A DNA stretch of 64,000 nucleotides from Pseudocoprococcus catus (GTDB lineage: Bacteria; Bacillota; Clostridia; Lachnospirales; Lachnospiraceae). The DNA lies in contig NZ_LR698973.1 in NCBI RefSeq assembly GCF_902381825.1, forward strand, positions 1,571,358 through 1,635,357, written 5' to 3'. The notes beneath the pieces were generated by a model. That model was not told the DNA's origin and did not search any database. It saw nothing but the letters and a program-made list of their open reading frames with translations. The translations under genes were made by a program, and so were the position numbers. How positions within the stretch are numbered: the first letter of the stretch is position 1; the number at the start of each line of letters is the position of its first letter. Below, piece by piece: positions 53,864 through 62,945 of the stretch.

Positions 53864-55114
53864 TTGGAAGCAAATATGTGTAAGTTGGAAAACTTTAGAA
53901 AAAACGCGGCATCACAGAGTATTAGCTGCGAAATTGTTGGTGGGCATGTTGTACAGTCGGAGATGACTGGGGAGGATGGACATAAGCTGTGCTTCCTGCT
54001 GGGAACAATGCTGGAGGATTATCTGCTTAATAGGAAGAAAACAGATCAGGTATTATTCGGACCGGTAGATTTTCATTTGGATGAGAGCAATATTTTTCAG
54101 CCGGATCTTGCAGTTGTTGAGCAGAGTGAGAGTTACAGCGGCGGTATGATTCGGACTTCTGAATTGAATAAGATACCGAAATTGATTGTGGAAGTTCTGG
54201 CAGATGGCAATGCAATCTATGATTGTCTGGATAAAGCTGTATTATACGGCAAGAATGGGGTGAGAGAGTATTGGCTGATCGATCTCAATGAAGAATTTGT
54301 CTATACATATTCCTATAGAAATGGATTTGAATATAGAAGGTATTCTTTTGAGCAGAGTATGCGGAGTGTGTGCTATCCGGGATTTGAATGCTGTATTTCC
54401 GATATTTTGTGGGATGGCGGAGGAAGCTTGAAAGAGCTGGCGATGTTTTACCGTTTCAAGAAGGAAATCTATCCTGAGAATAGTGTACAGGTTGTGGCTG
54501 AGAACAGCAGTGTGTATGGCGGCTATCAGGAGAGACAATATTCAGCAGAAGCTTTCTATGAATGGATGAATACGAGGAAGAATAAACTGCAGTATACGTC
54601 GTTGGTAGAATTGCTGTTAGGTAATATCAGGGAGTCTGCTATGCCGGCATTCAGACATCAGAATGTGCGCGGCAATTTGTATTTTGCTATAAAGTCGTAT
54701 TTGAAAAAGGAGAAACTTCCCTATCAGTTGTGTTTTGCCCCTATTTTGGTGGAGCTGAAGAAATTGGACCTGCTGGATTCGGTTGTGTCGCCGGATTTGT
54801 TCCTCATCAGTAGCGGTGAAGTGATTTATGATAATATTTACAGGGGAGTGCCGCAGTGGATCATTGAGATTGTAACGCCTGCAACGGCTGCACAGGATTA
54901 TATCGACAAAGCTCAATTGTATCAGTACCATGGTGTGGGTGAGTATTGGATTGTCAATGACTGGAAGCAGCAGGTCATGGTGGTTCGTTATCTGCCATCT
55001 GTGACAGAAGGGGAGGACAATATAGAAACATCGGTTTATGATTTCCATGAAAAGATTCCGGTAGGCACATTGCCGGGGCTTGAATTGACAATGAGTGAAG
55101 TGTTGAAAGAATAA
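53864..55114 (+). CDS. Tandem Uma2-domain (DUF820) protein
   Basis: 416 residues; TTG start with AGAGGAGAGG 7 bases upstream. It contains two Uma2-type PD-(D/E)xK domains. Domain 1 (~20-190): QPDLAVVEQ, KLIVEVLAD, YDCLDKAVLYGKNGVREYWLID. Domain 2 (~250-410): SPDLFLI, PQWIIEIVTPATAAQDYIDKAQLYQYHGVGEYWIVND. A helical segment joins them. Both keep the Asp, Glu and Lys expected for the nuclease fold, with the second closer to consensus. Most Uma2 proteins have one domain; their biological role is not established. Single-gene unit. Confidence 0.8.
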   Translation: MEANMCKLENFRKNAASQSISCEIVGGHVVQSEMTGEDGHKLCFLLGTMLEDYLLNRKKTDQVLFGPVDFHLDESNIFQPDLAVVEQSESYSGGMIRTSELNKIPKLIVEVLADGNAIYDCLDKAVLYGKNGVREYWLIDLNEEFVYTYSYRNGFEYRRYSFEQSMRSVCYPGFECCISDILWDGGGSLKELAMFYRFKKEIYPENSVQVVAENSSVYGGYQERQYSAEAFYEWMNTRKNKLQYTSLVELLLGNIRESAMPAFRHQNVRGNLYFAIKSYLKKEKLPYQLCFAPILVELKKLDLLDSVVSPDLFLISSGEVIYDNIYRGVPQWIIEIVTPATAAQDYIDKAQLYQYHGVGEYWIVNDWKQQVMVVRYLPSVTEGEDNIETSVYDFHEKIPVGTLPGLELTMSEVLKE

Positions 55115-55126
55115 TAAAATTAAGCA

Positions 55127-55162
55127 GAGAAAAAGGATTTTCGAATGAAAATCCTTTTTCTC
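55127..55162. terminator. Bidirectional terminator
   Basis: A perfect 16-bp stem (55127-55142 with 55147-55162) with a GAAT loop and A/T runs lies between the convergent Uma2 and LysR genes. Confidence 0.85.
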
Positions 55163-55228
55163 ATTTAGGTATTTATTGTTATTGTGCTGAAGATGATGAA
55201 TAAAATTCTGAGAATACATAACTTTCAG

Positions 55229-56116
55229 TTATAATCTGAAAAAATAGTCCTGTGTAAACTTCAGCAAGGCCTTGCTGGCGGTTGATAAATAGATATTTTT
55301 ACGAAAGATAATGCTTAGTTCCCACGGGAAGACCGGACGGAATGGTATGGTGTGAATAGTATTGTTATGGGAGTAAAGGTTAATCATTGGTTGTGCAAGT
55401 ATCAATAGTTGGTTGGAAAGATAGGCATATTGACAGAGAAAATGTGCACTTGCAGCGGTCAGTGTAATTTGCGGCGTTATGTGTTCGGAATGAAAACGTT
55501 CCATAATTTGCGTGTGGAGATTAAATGTATCATCAAATGTAATAAAAGGCATATTCCTGAAATCTGAAATGGTTACATAGCTTTTGCTGAACCATGGATG
55601 AGACTGACCTGCGCAGGCGACAATCTGATTTTTGACAATTGGAATCTCATTGAGCAAATCTGAATAGATTGGACGCATGACAATAGCCAGATCAATTTCT
55701 CCTGATGCGGTAAGACGAGTGAGTTCGGCACCGCCTGCCTCAATTAAATGGAAGGAGATTTCAGGGTATATTCGTTGAAATTCAATAAGCAGTTCGGAAA
55801 GATAGAGTGAAGCGACAATGGAAGGACACCCAAGTGTAACCTTACCGCGTTTTAGATTCTTGGTGGAATCTACCGCATCATTCATATTGGCCGCAAGTTG
55901 GAGAATCTCAGAGGACTTTTCGATGACAATTCTTCCGGTATCTGTAGGAAGAAGACGATTACCATCCCTGTAAAACAATTCTGTACCAAGTTCATTTTCA
56001 ACTTTGCGAAGCGACTTTGAAAGTGCAGGCTGAGAGATGAACAGGTTATTGGCTGCCTGTGTCATATGTCCGGTATTGGCTATTTCAAGAAGATAATGCA
56101 TTTCTCTTAAATCCAT
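55229..56116 (-). CDS. LysR-family regulator of the dehydratase operon
   Basis: 295 residues from the ATG at 56116, where GGAGGG is 7 bases away; the TTG at 56122 is too close to that site. The helix-turn-helix reads MDLREMHYLLEIANTGHMTQAANNLFISQPALSKSLRKVENELG, followed by an effector-binding domain. It is divergent from the 2-hydroxyacyl-CoA dehydratase operon, and a palindrome lies in the shared region, so it is probably its activator, responding to the transported acid or a CoA ester. Confidence 0.9.
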   Translation of the reverse strand: MDLREMHYLLEIANTGHMTQAANNLFISQPALSKSLRKVENELGTELFYRDGNRLLPTDTGRIVIEKSSEILQLAANMNDAVDSTKNLKRGKVTLGCPSIVASLYLSELLIEFQRIYPEISFHLIEAGGAELTRLTASGEIDLAIVMRPIYSDLLNEIPIVKNQIVACAGQSHPWFSKSYVTISDFRNMPFITFDDTFNLHTQIMERFHSEHITPQITLTAASAHFLCQYAYLSNQLLILAQPMINLYSHNNTIHTIPFRPVFPWELSIIFRKNIYLSTASKALLKFTQDYFFRL

Positions 56117-56172
56117 AAACAATCCCTCCGTATTTAAATTATGTGATAAAGCAAAAAGTATTCCATACAGTT

Positions 56173-56201
56173 ATTATACATGCCGATAGTTTATAACACA
56201 A
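56173..56201 (-). promoter_or_regulatory. Promoter of the lysR gene
   Basis: Minus strand TTGTGT (56201-56196), 17-bp spacer, perfect TATAAT (56178-56173). The -35 lies inside the palindrome at 56190-56210, suggesting autorepression. Confidence 0.5.
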
Positions 56202-56210
56202 GGTTATAAA
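56190..56210. promoter_or_regulatory. LysR operator palindrome
   Basis: TTTATAAC-ACAAG-GTTATAAA: perfect 8-bp arms in the divergent lysR/dehydratase intergenic region, the size and place expected for a LysR-type recognition site. Confidence 0.6.
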
Positions 56211-56302
56211 GTGCAGAAAATGCAGCTATTGGCCAAGGGGAAAAAAGTATGTGACAATGTGAGTACAGAAAAGCCACAGAAAAATAAAAGGGGGGGGATT
56301 GG

Positions 56303-57085
56303 ATGTATACGCTGGGAATTGATGTCGGTTCAGCATCAAGCAAGGCTGTGATACTTGAAGATGGAAAGCGGGTTGCTGCTTCAGCAGTTATACAATCAGG
56401 AACTGGAACATCCGGACCTGGACGGGTCATGGAATTGGTTTTTGATGGATTGGATATTTCTCAGAAAGACATGGATTACATAGTTGCAACAGGGTATGGA
56501 AGATTTGCAGTACCATTTGCCAATAAACAGATGAGTGAGATTACTTGTCATGCAAAAGGAATTCATCATTTGATTCCGAATGCAAGAACGATCATTGATA
56601 TTGGAGGGCAGGATGCGAAAGCAATTCGCCTTGACCACAAAGGTAATATCCTGAAATTCGTTATGAATGATAAATGTGCGGCCGGGACAGGACGATTTCT
56701 TGATGTGATGTCGAGAGTCCTTGAGATTGGTTTGCAGGAAATGGGAGATGCACATTTCAAGGCTGATTGTCCAGCAAATGTGAGCAGTACATGTACAGTC
56801 TTTGCGGAGTCGGAGGTTATCTCACAATTATCAAAGGGGGTGTCAAAGGAAAATATTGCGGCAGGTGTGCACAGATCCATTGCCAGTAAGGCCTGTTCTC
56901 TGGTTTACAGGGTAGGGATGGAGGAAAAAGTTGTGATGTGCGGTGGGGTTGCACAGGACAAGGGAGTTGTAGATGCAATTGAGCAGGAATTGAAGAAGAA
57001 GATCCTTGTGGCGGACAATCCGCAGACAACGGGAGCGCTTGGCGCTGCATTGATAGCCTTTGAGTTAGCAGGAAAAAGCAGTTAA
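56303..57085 (+). CDS. 2-Hydroxyacyl-CoA dehydratase activator (HgdC/LcdC-like)
   Basis: 260 residues, first gene of the operon, GGGGGGG before the ATG. An ASKHA-fold ATPase: phosphate loop LGIDVGSASSKAVIL, IDIGGQDAKAI, CGGVAQDKGVV and TGALGAALIA. Cys in NDKCAAGTGRFLD and SSTCTVFAESEV are the [4Fe-4S] ligands shared by two subunits of the dimer. It uses ATP to inject one low-potential electron into the dehydratase encoded by the next two genes. Confidence 0.94.
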   Translation: MYTLGIDVGSASSKAVILEDGKRVAASAVIQSGTGTSGPGRVMELVFDGLDISQKDMDYIVATGYGRFAVPFANKQMSEITCHAKGIHHLIPNARTIIDIGGQDAKAIRLDHKGNILKFVMNDKCAAGTGRFLDVMSRVLEIGLQEMGDAHFKADCPANVSSTCTVFAESEVISQLSKGVSKENIAAGVHRSIASKACSLVYRVGMEEKVVMCGGVAQDKGVVDAIEQELKKKILVADNPQTTGALGAALIAFELAGKSS

Positions 57086-57102
57086 AGAAAGAAGGTAAGT
57101 TT

Positions 57103-58359
57103 ATGGAATTAAATGTGAATGAAGCGAGTGCAAAGGAATTATTGGCATATTATCAGGAAAAATGTGATGAGGAAGCAAGACAGGCAAAGAAAGAGGGAAG
57201 ACTTGTCTGCTGGTCGGCGGCGCTTGCACCGACAGAGTTTTTTGAAGCAATGGATATTGCTGTATGCTATCCGGAGACGCATTCAGCAGGCTGCGGTGCT
57301 AAAAAATGTTCAATGGATTTACTGGAAGTGGCAGATCAGAAAGGTTATAACATTGATATCTGTTCCTATGTAAGAAATAATGCCGGTTATCTTGAGTTAT
57401 TAAAGCAGGAGGCGCTGACGGGGGAAACACCTGAGAAATTGGCAAATTCAAAGGCATCCAGAATTCCGCTGCCGGATATGGTATTTGCGGTAAACAATAT
57501 TTGCAATACGATTTTAAAATGGTATGAAAATTTTGCAAAAGAATTAAATATTCCATTCATCTGCATTGATATGCCGTTTAATCATACAATGCCGATGACC
57601 AGACATACAAAAGAGTATATCGTTGGTCAGTTTCAGGCAGTCATTAAGCAATTGGAAGAAATCTGTGGACGTCCATTCAATTATGAAAAATTCTATCAGG
57701 CTCAGTGCCAGTGTCAGAGGACTGTTTATCAGTGGAACAGAGTAGCATCTTTTGCACAGAAGAAACCGTCACCATTGAATGGATTTGATTTATTCAATTA
57801 TATGGCAATGGTTGTTGTATGCAGGTCAAAACCTTATTCTGAAATAACACTTCGTCGTTTTGCAGATGAATTGGAAGAAAAGAATAAGATAGGCAAATAT
57901 GCCTTTGGTGATGCAGAAAATGAACAGCACCGTATTACCTGGGAAGGCATTGCTGTCTGGCCATATCTGGGTGGCACATTTAAAGAGCTTAAAAACGAAA
58001 AGACAGTTATGACGGGTTCAGCTTATCCAGGAATGTGGGATTTTGAATATATTCCGGGTGATATGATGTCGATGGCGGAAACCTATTCAAAAGTTTATCT
58101 GAACTGCTGTGGCCCGCAGCGTTATGAAGACTTCTATAAAGTTGTCAGCAATTCCAAGAGTGACGGTATTCTTCTTCATTTAAACAGAAGCTGTAAGATT
58201 ATGGCATTTCTGAACCAGGAAGGTGCAGAATATGTGAATGAAAAAATGGGTGTACCATTTGTAAGTTTCGATGGTGACCAGACGGACCCGAGAGTTTTTG
58301 CTCAAGCGCAGTTTGATACAAGAGTGCAGGCGTTATGTGAAATGATGGATGAAGAATAG
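57103..58359 (+). CDS. 2-Hydroxyacyl-CoA dehydratase subunit A (lactoyl-CoA dehydratase-like)
   Basis: 418 residues of the HgdB/HgdA superfamily. Near the N-terminus is GRLVCWSAALAPTEFFEAMDIAVCYPETHSAGCGA, with cluster-type cysteines, then NNICNTILKWYENFAKELNIPFICIDMPFN and HLNRSCKIMAFLNQEGAEYVNEKMGVPFVSFDGDQTDPR. The size matches the larger subunit of lactoyl-CoA dehydratase (~428). With subunit B it removes water from an (R)-2-hydroxyacyl-CoA by a ketyl-radical mechanism using a 4Fe-4S cluster. Substrate is inferred from the permease and CoA-transferase in the operon; other 2-hydroxyacids are possible. Confidence 0.88.
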   Translation: MELNVNEASAKELLAYYQEKCDEEARQAKKEGRLVCWSAALAPTEFFEAMDIAVCYPETHSAGCGAKKCSMDLLEVADQKGYNIDICSYVRNNAGYLELLKQEALTGETPEKLANSKASRIPLPDMVFAVNNICNTILKWYENFAKELNIPFICIDMPFNHTMPMTRHTKEYIVGQFQAVIKQLEEICGRPFNYEKFYQAQCQCQRTVYQWNRVASFAQKKPSPLNGFDLFNYMAMVVVCRSKPYSEITLRRFADELEEKNKIGKYAFGDAENEQHRITWEGIAVWPYLGGTFKELKNEKTVMTGSAYPGMWDFEYIPGDMMSMAETYSKVYLNCCGPQRYEDFYKVVSNSKSDGILLHLNRSCKIMAFLNQEGAEYVNEKMGVPFVSFDGDQTDPRVFAQAQFDTRVQALCEMMDEE

Positions 58360-58370
58360 GAGGGGATAAG

Positions 58371-59501
58371 ATGAGTAGAACAGCTGCAGAAATTATTAAA
58401 GAATTCAGAGAAATTGCTGCCCATCCGGAAAAAGCAATTGCAAATCATAAGCGTGAAACAGGAAAAGGTGCAGTTGGCATTATGCCGGTGTATTGTCCGG
58501 AAGAAATTGTACATGCCTCGGGTTATTTGCCAATCGGTATGTGGGGAGCGCAGAAAAAGACAATTTCAAAAGCGCGTACGTATTTGCCACCATTTGCCTG
58601 TTCCATCATGCAGTCTGTTATGGAATTGCAGTTGGAAGGTGTGTATGATGAACTCAGTGCTGTGATTTTCTCTGTTCCTTGCGATACATTAAAGTGTATG
58701 AGTCAAAAATGGCACGGAAAAGCACCGGCTATTGTTTTTGCACATCCTCAGAATAGAAAGAATGCACGAAAAGTGGCAGATGCTTATTGCAGAGAAGAAT
58801 ATGCCATTGTGAAAGAAAAGCTGGAAGATATTTTGGGAGTTACGATTACAAACAGTGCGATTAAAGAAAGTATTGCTGTTTATAATGAAAACAGAGCAGC
58901 ATGCCGCAGATTCAGTGATATTGTGGCTGATTACCCAGGTAATATCTGTCCTTCAGACAGACATGCTGTTTTAAAATCCAGATGGTTTATGGAAAAATCA
59001 AAACATACAGCACTTTTGAATGAATTAATGGCAGCGATTGAATCGGAACCTAAAAAGAAATTCACAGGCAAAAAGGTTGTTGTATCCGGTATTATGCTGG
59101 AACCATATGAAGTGCTTGATATTTTTGAAGAAAATGGTCTTGCAATTGTGGCAGATGATTTAGCTCAGGAAACACGTAATTTCCGACAGGATGTAGGCAA
59201 TGATGAGGATGCATTGCTGGCGCTGGCAAAGGCCTGGAATGATTTCGACGGATGTTCTCTGGCAACAGATGCTGCAAAACCGAAGGGCAGGATATTAATC
59301 GATGCAGTCAGAAAATATGATGCAGATGCAGTCATTGTATGTATGATGAAATTCTGTGATCCCGAAGAATTTGATTATCCTATTTTATTACAGGAATTTG
59401 AAGAGGCAGGTGTCAGAAATCTTCAGATTGAGATTGATCAGGAATCTACCGCATTTGAACAGATAAAAACAAGAATTCAGACGTTTGCAGAAATTCTTTA
59501 A
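58371..59501 (+). CDS. 2-Hydroxyacyl-CoA dehydratase subunit B (lactoyl-CoA dehydratase-like)
   Basis: 376 residues, 11 bases after subunit A with a GGAGGGG site. Motifs: GIMPVYCPEEIVHASGYLPIGMWGAQ, YLPPFACSIMQSVMEL, VIFSVPCDTLKCMSQKW, VVVSGIMLEPYEVLDIFEENGLAIVADDLAQETR and FCDPEEFDYPILLQEFEEAGVRNLQIEIDQEST. The length matches LcdB (~374). It forms the dehydratase heterodimer with subunit A and probably holds one cluster through the Cys in the first blocks. Codon use agrees with its neighbours. Confidence 0.9.
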   Translation: MSRTAAEIIKEFREIAAHPEKAIANHKRETGKGAVGIMPVYCPEEIVHASGYLPIGMWGAQKKTISKARTYLPPFACSIMQSVMELQLEGVYDELSAVIFSVPCDTLKCMSQKWHGKAPAIVFAHPQNRKNARKVADAYCREEYAIVKEKLEDILGVTITNSAIKESIAVYNENRAACRRFSDIVADYPGNICPSDRHAVLKSRWFMEKSKHTALLNELMAAIESEPKKKFTGKKVVVSGIMLEPYEVLDIFEENGLAIVADDLAQETRNFRQDVGNDEDALLALAKAWNDFDGCSLATDAAKPKGRILIDAVRKYDADAVIVCMMKFCDPEEFDYPILLQEFEEAGVRNLQIEIDQESTAFEQIKTRIQTFAEIL

Positions 59502-59533
59502 ATACATAAAAGTCAGGGAGGGGGTATTAAAGA

Positions 59534-61216
59534 ATGTATGCAGCAATAGCGTTTATTCCGATTATTTTTACTGTGATTGTTATGGCGGGGTTTAACTGGC
59601 CGGCAAAGCGGGCACTTCCGGCAGCATGGCTGATTACTGCGATTTTAAGTTATGCAGTATGGAAGATGCAGTTGTTGGATGTTGCAGCGTATACAATTTC
59701 AGGATTTTTGAGTGCAATAGACACATTGGCGGTTATTTTTGGCGCGATTCTGATTATGAACACGTTGAAACAATCTGGTGCCATGGGGGTTATTAATCGG
59801 GGGTTTACGACCATAACGGATGAACCAAGAATTCAGTTGATTATTATCGGATTTATGTTTGGTGCCTTTATAGAAGGAGCAGCAGGCTATGGTACACCGG
59901 CTGCTCTGGCAGCCCCCTTGCTGATCAGTCTGGGATTTCCTCCATTATGTGCAGCAATGGTGGCACTGGTATTAAACAGTGTGCCGGTTAATTTTGGTGC
60001 AGTAGGTCTGCCGACAAATACCGCATTGAATTTGATTGACCCATCGTTAATTGAGATGGGTGCGGATACAGGAGTTTTCAGATTACAGCTGGCTAAATGG
60101 GTGGCAATTCCAAATGCCATAGTCTGCCCGGTGATTATCTTTGTAGCGATGGCAATGATGTGCAAAATCTATGGAAAAGAAAAGAGTATTCGTCCGGCTG
60201 TTGAATGTATACCATTTATCCTTTTTTCAGCAATTGTCTTTGACATTCCATATATTTTACTGGCAATTATTATGGGACCGGATTTACCTTCATTACTTGC
60301 GGCAATCATTGGTCTTGGTGCAACCATTATCGCAGCGAAAAAAGGATTTTTGATGCCGAAGAAAAGGTTTGAATTTCCGGAGCCATCTGAATGGGAAAGC
60401 CACTGGCGCTCAGCGGTTGTTGAAACAGAATCAGATAATGAAAGTACAGAGAAACAGATGTCAACAGTTATGGCCTGGCTGCCATATGGCATTATTGCAG
60501 TCATCCTGGTGCTGACTCGCTTGCCGCAGACCGGCTTGATGAATATTCTGAATGTGAATAGAGCACCATTTGCTATTATTATTCAAAATATTCTTGGGCA
60601 GCAGGGTGTAGATTGGGTGTTCAAGTGGGCGTGGAGTCCGGGAATTATTCCGTTTACGTTGGTCGCCTTTTTAATCATTCCATTACACAGAATGAAGTCA
60701 GGGCAGGTGAAAGCCGCCTGGAAAGAGACCGGTCAGATGGTGAGCGGTGCAGCAATTGCTTTGATGTTTGGCATTGCTATGGTGCAGCTGTTCAGATTTT
60801 CCTTTGTCAATAGCAGCGGTCTGGACAGTATGCTGTTGGAAATGGCGGAAGGATTGGCAGCTTTGGCTGGAAAAGCGTATATTGTGGTAGCGCCGTTGAT
60901 TGGTGTAGTGGGAGCGTTTATTTCCGGTTCAGCAACAGTATCAACCACACTTTTTGCTTCATTACAGTTTGAAACAGCAACAATTCTGGTACTGCCTCAG
61001 CTGATGATTGTTGCCATGCAGATTGCCGGAGGTGCAATGGGCAACATGGTATGCGTTAATAATATTGTTGCAGCGTGTACAACCTGTGGAACAAGCGGTG
61101 CGGAGGGAAGATTGATTCGATCAAATGTACTGCCAATGTTAATCTATTGTGGTTTGATTGTATGTATTCTAGGCGGTGCGATTTTACTTGGTGTGGATCC
61201 GGTGCCGTTAAACTAA
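59534..61216 (+). CDS. L-lactate permease family (LctP/LldP) transporter
   Basis: 560 residues, about 13 TM segments, GGGAGGGGG upstream of the ATG. Family landmarks: [96 protein letters not shown] and [27 protein letters not shown]. The LctP family carries lactate or glycolate with protons. Its place inside a dehydratase/CoA-transferase operon is the main support for lactate as the pathway substrate. Confidence 0.9.
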   Translation: MYAAIAFIPIIFTVIVMAGFNWPAKRALPAAWLITAILSYAVWKMQLLDVAAYTISGFLSAIDTLAVIFGAILIMNTLKQSGAMGVINRGFTTITDEPRIQLIIIGFMFGAFIEGAAGYGTPAALAAPLLISLGFPPLCAAMVALVLNSVPVNFGAVGLPTNTALNLIDPSLIEMGADTGVFRLQLAKWVAIPNAIVCPVIIFVAMAMMCKIYGKEKSIRPAVECIPFILFSAIVFDIPYILLAIIMGPDLPSLLAAIIGLGATIIAAKKGFLMPKKRFEFPEPSEWESHWRSAVVETESDNESTEKQMSTVMAWLPYGIIAVILVLTRLPQTGLMNILNVNRAPFAIIIQNILGQQGVDWVFKWAWSPGIIPFTLVAFLIIPLHRMKSGQVKAAWKETGQMVSGAAIALMFGIAMVQLFRFSFVNSSGLDSMLLEMAEGLAALAGKAYIVVAPLIGVVGAFISGSATVSTTLFASLQFETATILVLPQLMIVAMQIAGGAMGNMVCVNNIVAACTTCGTSGAEGRLIRSNVLPMLIYCGLIVCILGGAILLGVDPVPLN

Positions 61217-61241
61217 GACAGAGAAGTTGGGGTGAGTGTAG

Positions 61242-62807
61242 ATGAATAAAGTAATGACAGCAAGAGAAGCCATTGATTTGATACAGGATAATATGACTTT
61301 TGCTTTTACAGGGTTTGTATCATTTGGATTGCCGGAGGATTTGCTGGTTACACTTGAAGAGAAGTTTATAAATGAAGGAAGTCCTAAGAATTTATCATTG
61401 TTTTATGATGCGGCACCGGGATGCCGTGAAGAACATGGGGGCAATCACCTGGCACATCGGGGATTGATTCGCAGAATTCATGGCGGACATCTTGATTTAA
61501 ACCGAAAACTGGCTGCATTGTGTTCTGAAAATGCGATGCCTGTATTTATGGTGCCGCAGGACGTTAATACCCATTTATTAAGGGCTATTGCGGGTGGTGA
61601 ACCTGGAATTGTCACAAAAATCGGCTTAAAAACGTATGCTGACCCAAGGCAGGATGGATGCAGAGCCAATCAGGCAGCCTGGGATTGCGGTGAAACAGTT
61701 GTTGAATTGTTGAATATTGATGGCAAAGAGTATCTGTTCTATAAAACATTTCCGATTGATATCTGTTTCATTAAAGGTACAACGGCAGATACGGACGGTA
61801 ATGTAACTGTTGAGCATGAGGCTGTTTTAAATCCGATTCTTGAACTGGCTGCTGCAACACATAACAGCGGCGGAAAGGTCATTGTGCAGGTTGACCGTCT
61901 GGCACAGGCCGGAACGTTAAAACCAAAAGATGTGAAAGTGCCGGGACTTCTGGTGGATGCGATTGTTGTAGGCAGGCCGGAAAATTCAAAGCAGTGTATG
62001 GTAGAAGATTACAATCCATCTTATTCAGGAGAAGTTAAAATACCTGTTGATGGTCAGAAAAAAGCGACGGCTTTGAGCATTAAAAAGGTGATTGCGCGAC
62101 GAGCAGCAATGGAGATTGGAAAAAATTCATTTATCAATTTTGGTGTAGGTGTGCCGCAGTTGATTGCAGATGTACTGGCAGAGGAAAAACTTGCTGAGCA
62201 GGTTGTTACTTCTGTAGAATCCGGTGTTATAGGCGGTGTACCTTCAGGCGGCCTGGCGATGGGGTCTGCGACTAATCCTACAGCAATCATTAAGCATCCG
62301 GAAATGTTTGACCTTTATCATGGAGGCGCTCTGGCAGCAGCATTTTTGGGAGCAGCAGAAATTGATGCAAAAGGAAATGTGAATGTTACCAAGTTTAACG
62401 GTAAATCAGTAGGTCCGGGTGGCTTTATCGGAATTACCCAGCCGACAAAGAAAGTTTGTTTCTGCGGCACTTTTACAGCGGGCAAATCAGATATAAAAAT
62501 AGAAGATGGAAAGCTGAGAATTGTAAATGACGGAACAATCAGTAAATTCAAACCAAATGTGGAGCAAATTACATTTTCAGGAGAATATGCATTGGAGTCT
62601 CAACAGGAAGTATATTTTATTACTGAAAGGGCGGTATTCAAATTAACAGAGCAAGGTGTGACGTTAATTGAAATTGCACCGGGAGTAGATTTGGAAAATG
62701 ATATTTTGAGCCATATGGAATTTAAACCGCATATTGCAGAAAATCTGTGTGAAATGGATAAGCGGTTGTTTGAGGAAGCGCCAATGGGGCTGACTCTGAC
62801 AGAATAA
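61242..62807 (+). CDS. Propionate-type acyl-CoA:acetate CoA-transferase
   Basis: 521 residues joining both halves of a family I CoA-transferase. The N-terminal half has VMTAREAIDLIQDNMTFAFTGFVSFGLPEDL and FIKGTTADTDGNVTVEHEA; the C-terminal half has TSVESGVIGGVPSGGLAMG with the catalytic Glu at residue 326, essentially the position of Glu324 in the Clostridium propionicum enzyme (from family knowledge). It moves CoA between propionyl- or acetyl-CoA and lactate, activating the acid without ATP. It lies 25 bases after the permease gene. Confidence 0.9.
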   Translation: MNKVMTAREAIDLIQDNMTFAFTGFVSFGLPEDLLVTLEEKFINEGSPKNLSLFYDAAPGCREEHGGNHLAHRGLIRRIHGGHLDLNRKLAALCSENAMPVFMVPQDVNTHLLRAIAGGEPGIVTKIGLKTYADPRQDGCRANQAAWDCGETVVELLNIDGKEYLFYKTFPIDICFIKGTTADTDGNVTVEHEAVLNPILELAAATHNSGGKVIVQVDRLAQAGTLKPKDVKVPGLLVDAIVVGRPENSKQCMVEDYNPSYSGEVKIPVDGQKKATALSIKKVIARRAAMEIGKNSFINFGVGVPQLIADVLAEEKLAEQVVTSVESGVIGGVPSGGLAMGSATNPTAIIKHPEMFDLYHGGALAAAFLGAAEIDAKGNVNVTKFNGKSVGPGGFIGITQPTKKVCFCGTFTAGKSDIKIEDGKLRIVNDGTISKFKPNVEQITFSGEYALESQQEVYFITERAVFKLTEQGVTLIEIAPGVDLENDILSHMEFKPHIAENLCEMDKRLFEEAPMGLTLTE

Positions 62808-62832
62808 TATATAGCCTTCCTTTTTATTTTTA

Positions 62833-62879
62833 GAGGGCTTCCTGTATTTACCTACCCATAATTTAATTCGGAAGCCCTC
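62833..62879 (+). other. Hairpin between the CoA-transferase and acyl-CoA dehydrogenase genes
   Basis: GAGGGCTTCC (62833-62842) pairs with GGAAGCCCTC (62870-62879) over a 27-base loop without a T-run. A possible processing or stabilising element that tunes relative expression. A weak TTGTAA/TATAAA pair (62896-62923) could be an internal promoter. Confidence 0.45.
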
Positions 62880-62945
62880 ATATAAAATGATTACATTGTA
62901 AATGGATAATAAATACATATAAATTTTTTAACAGGAGGTAGTAAA

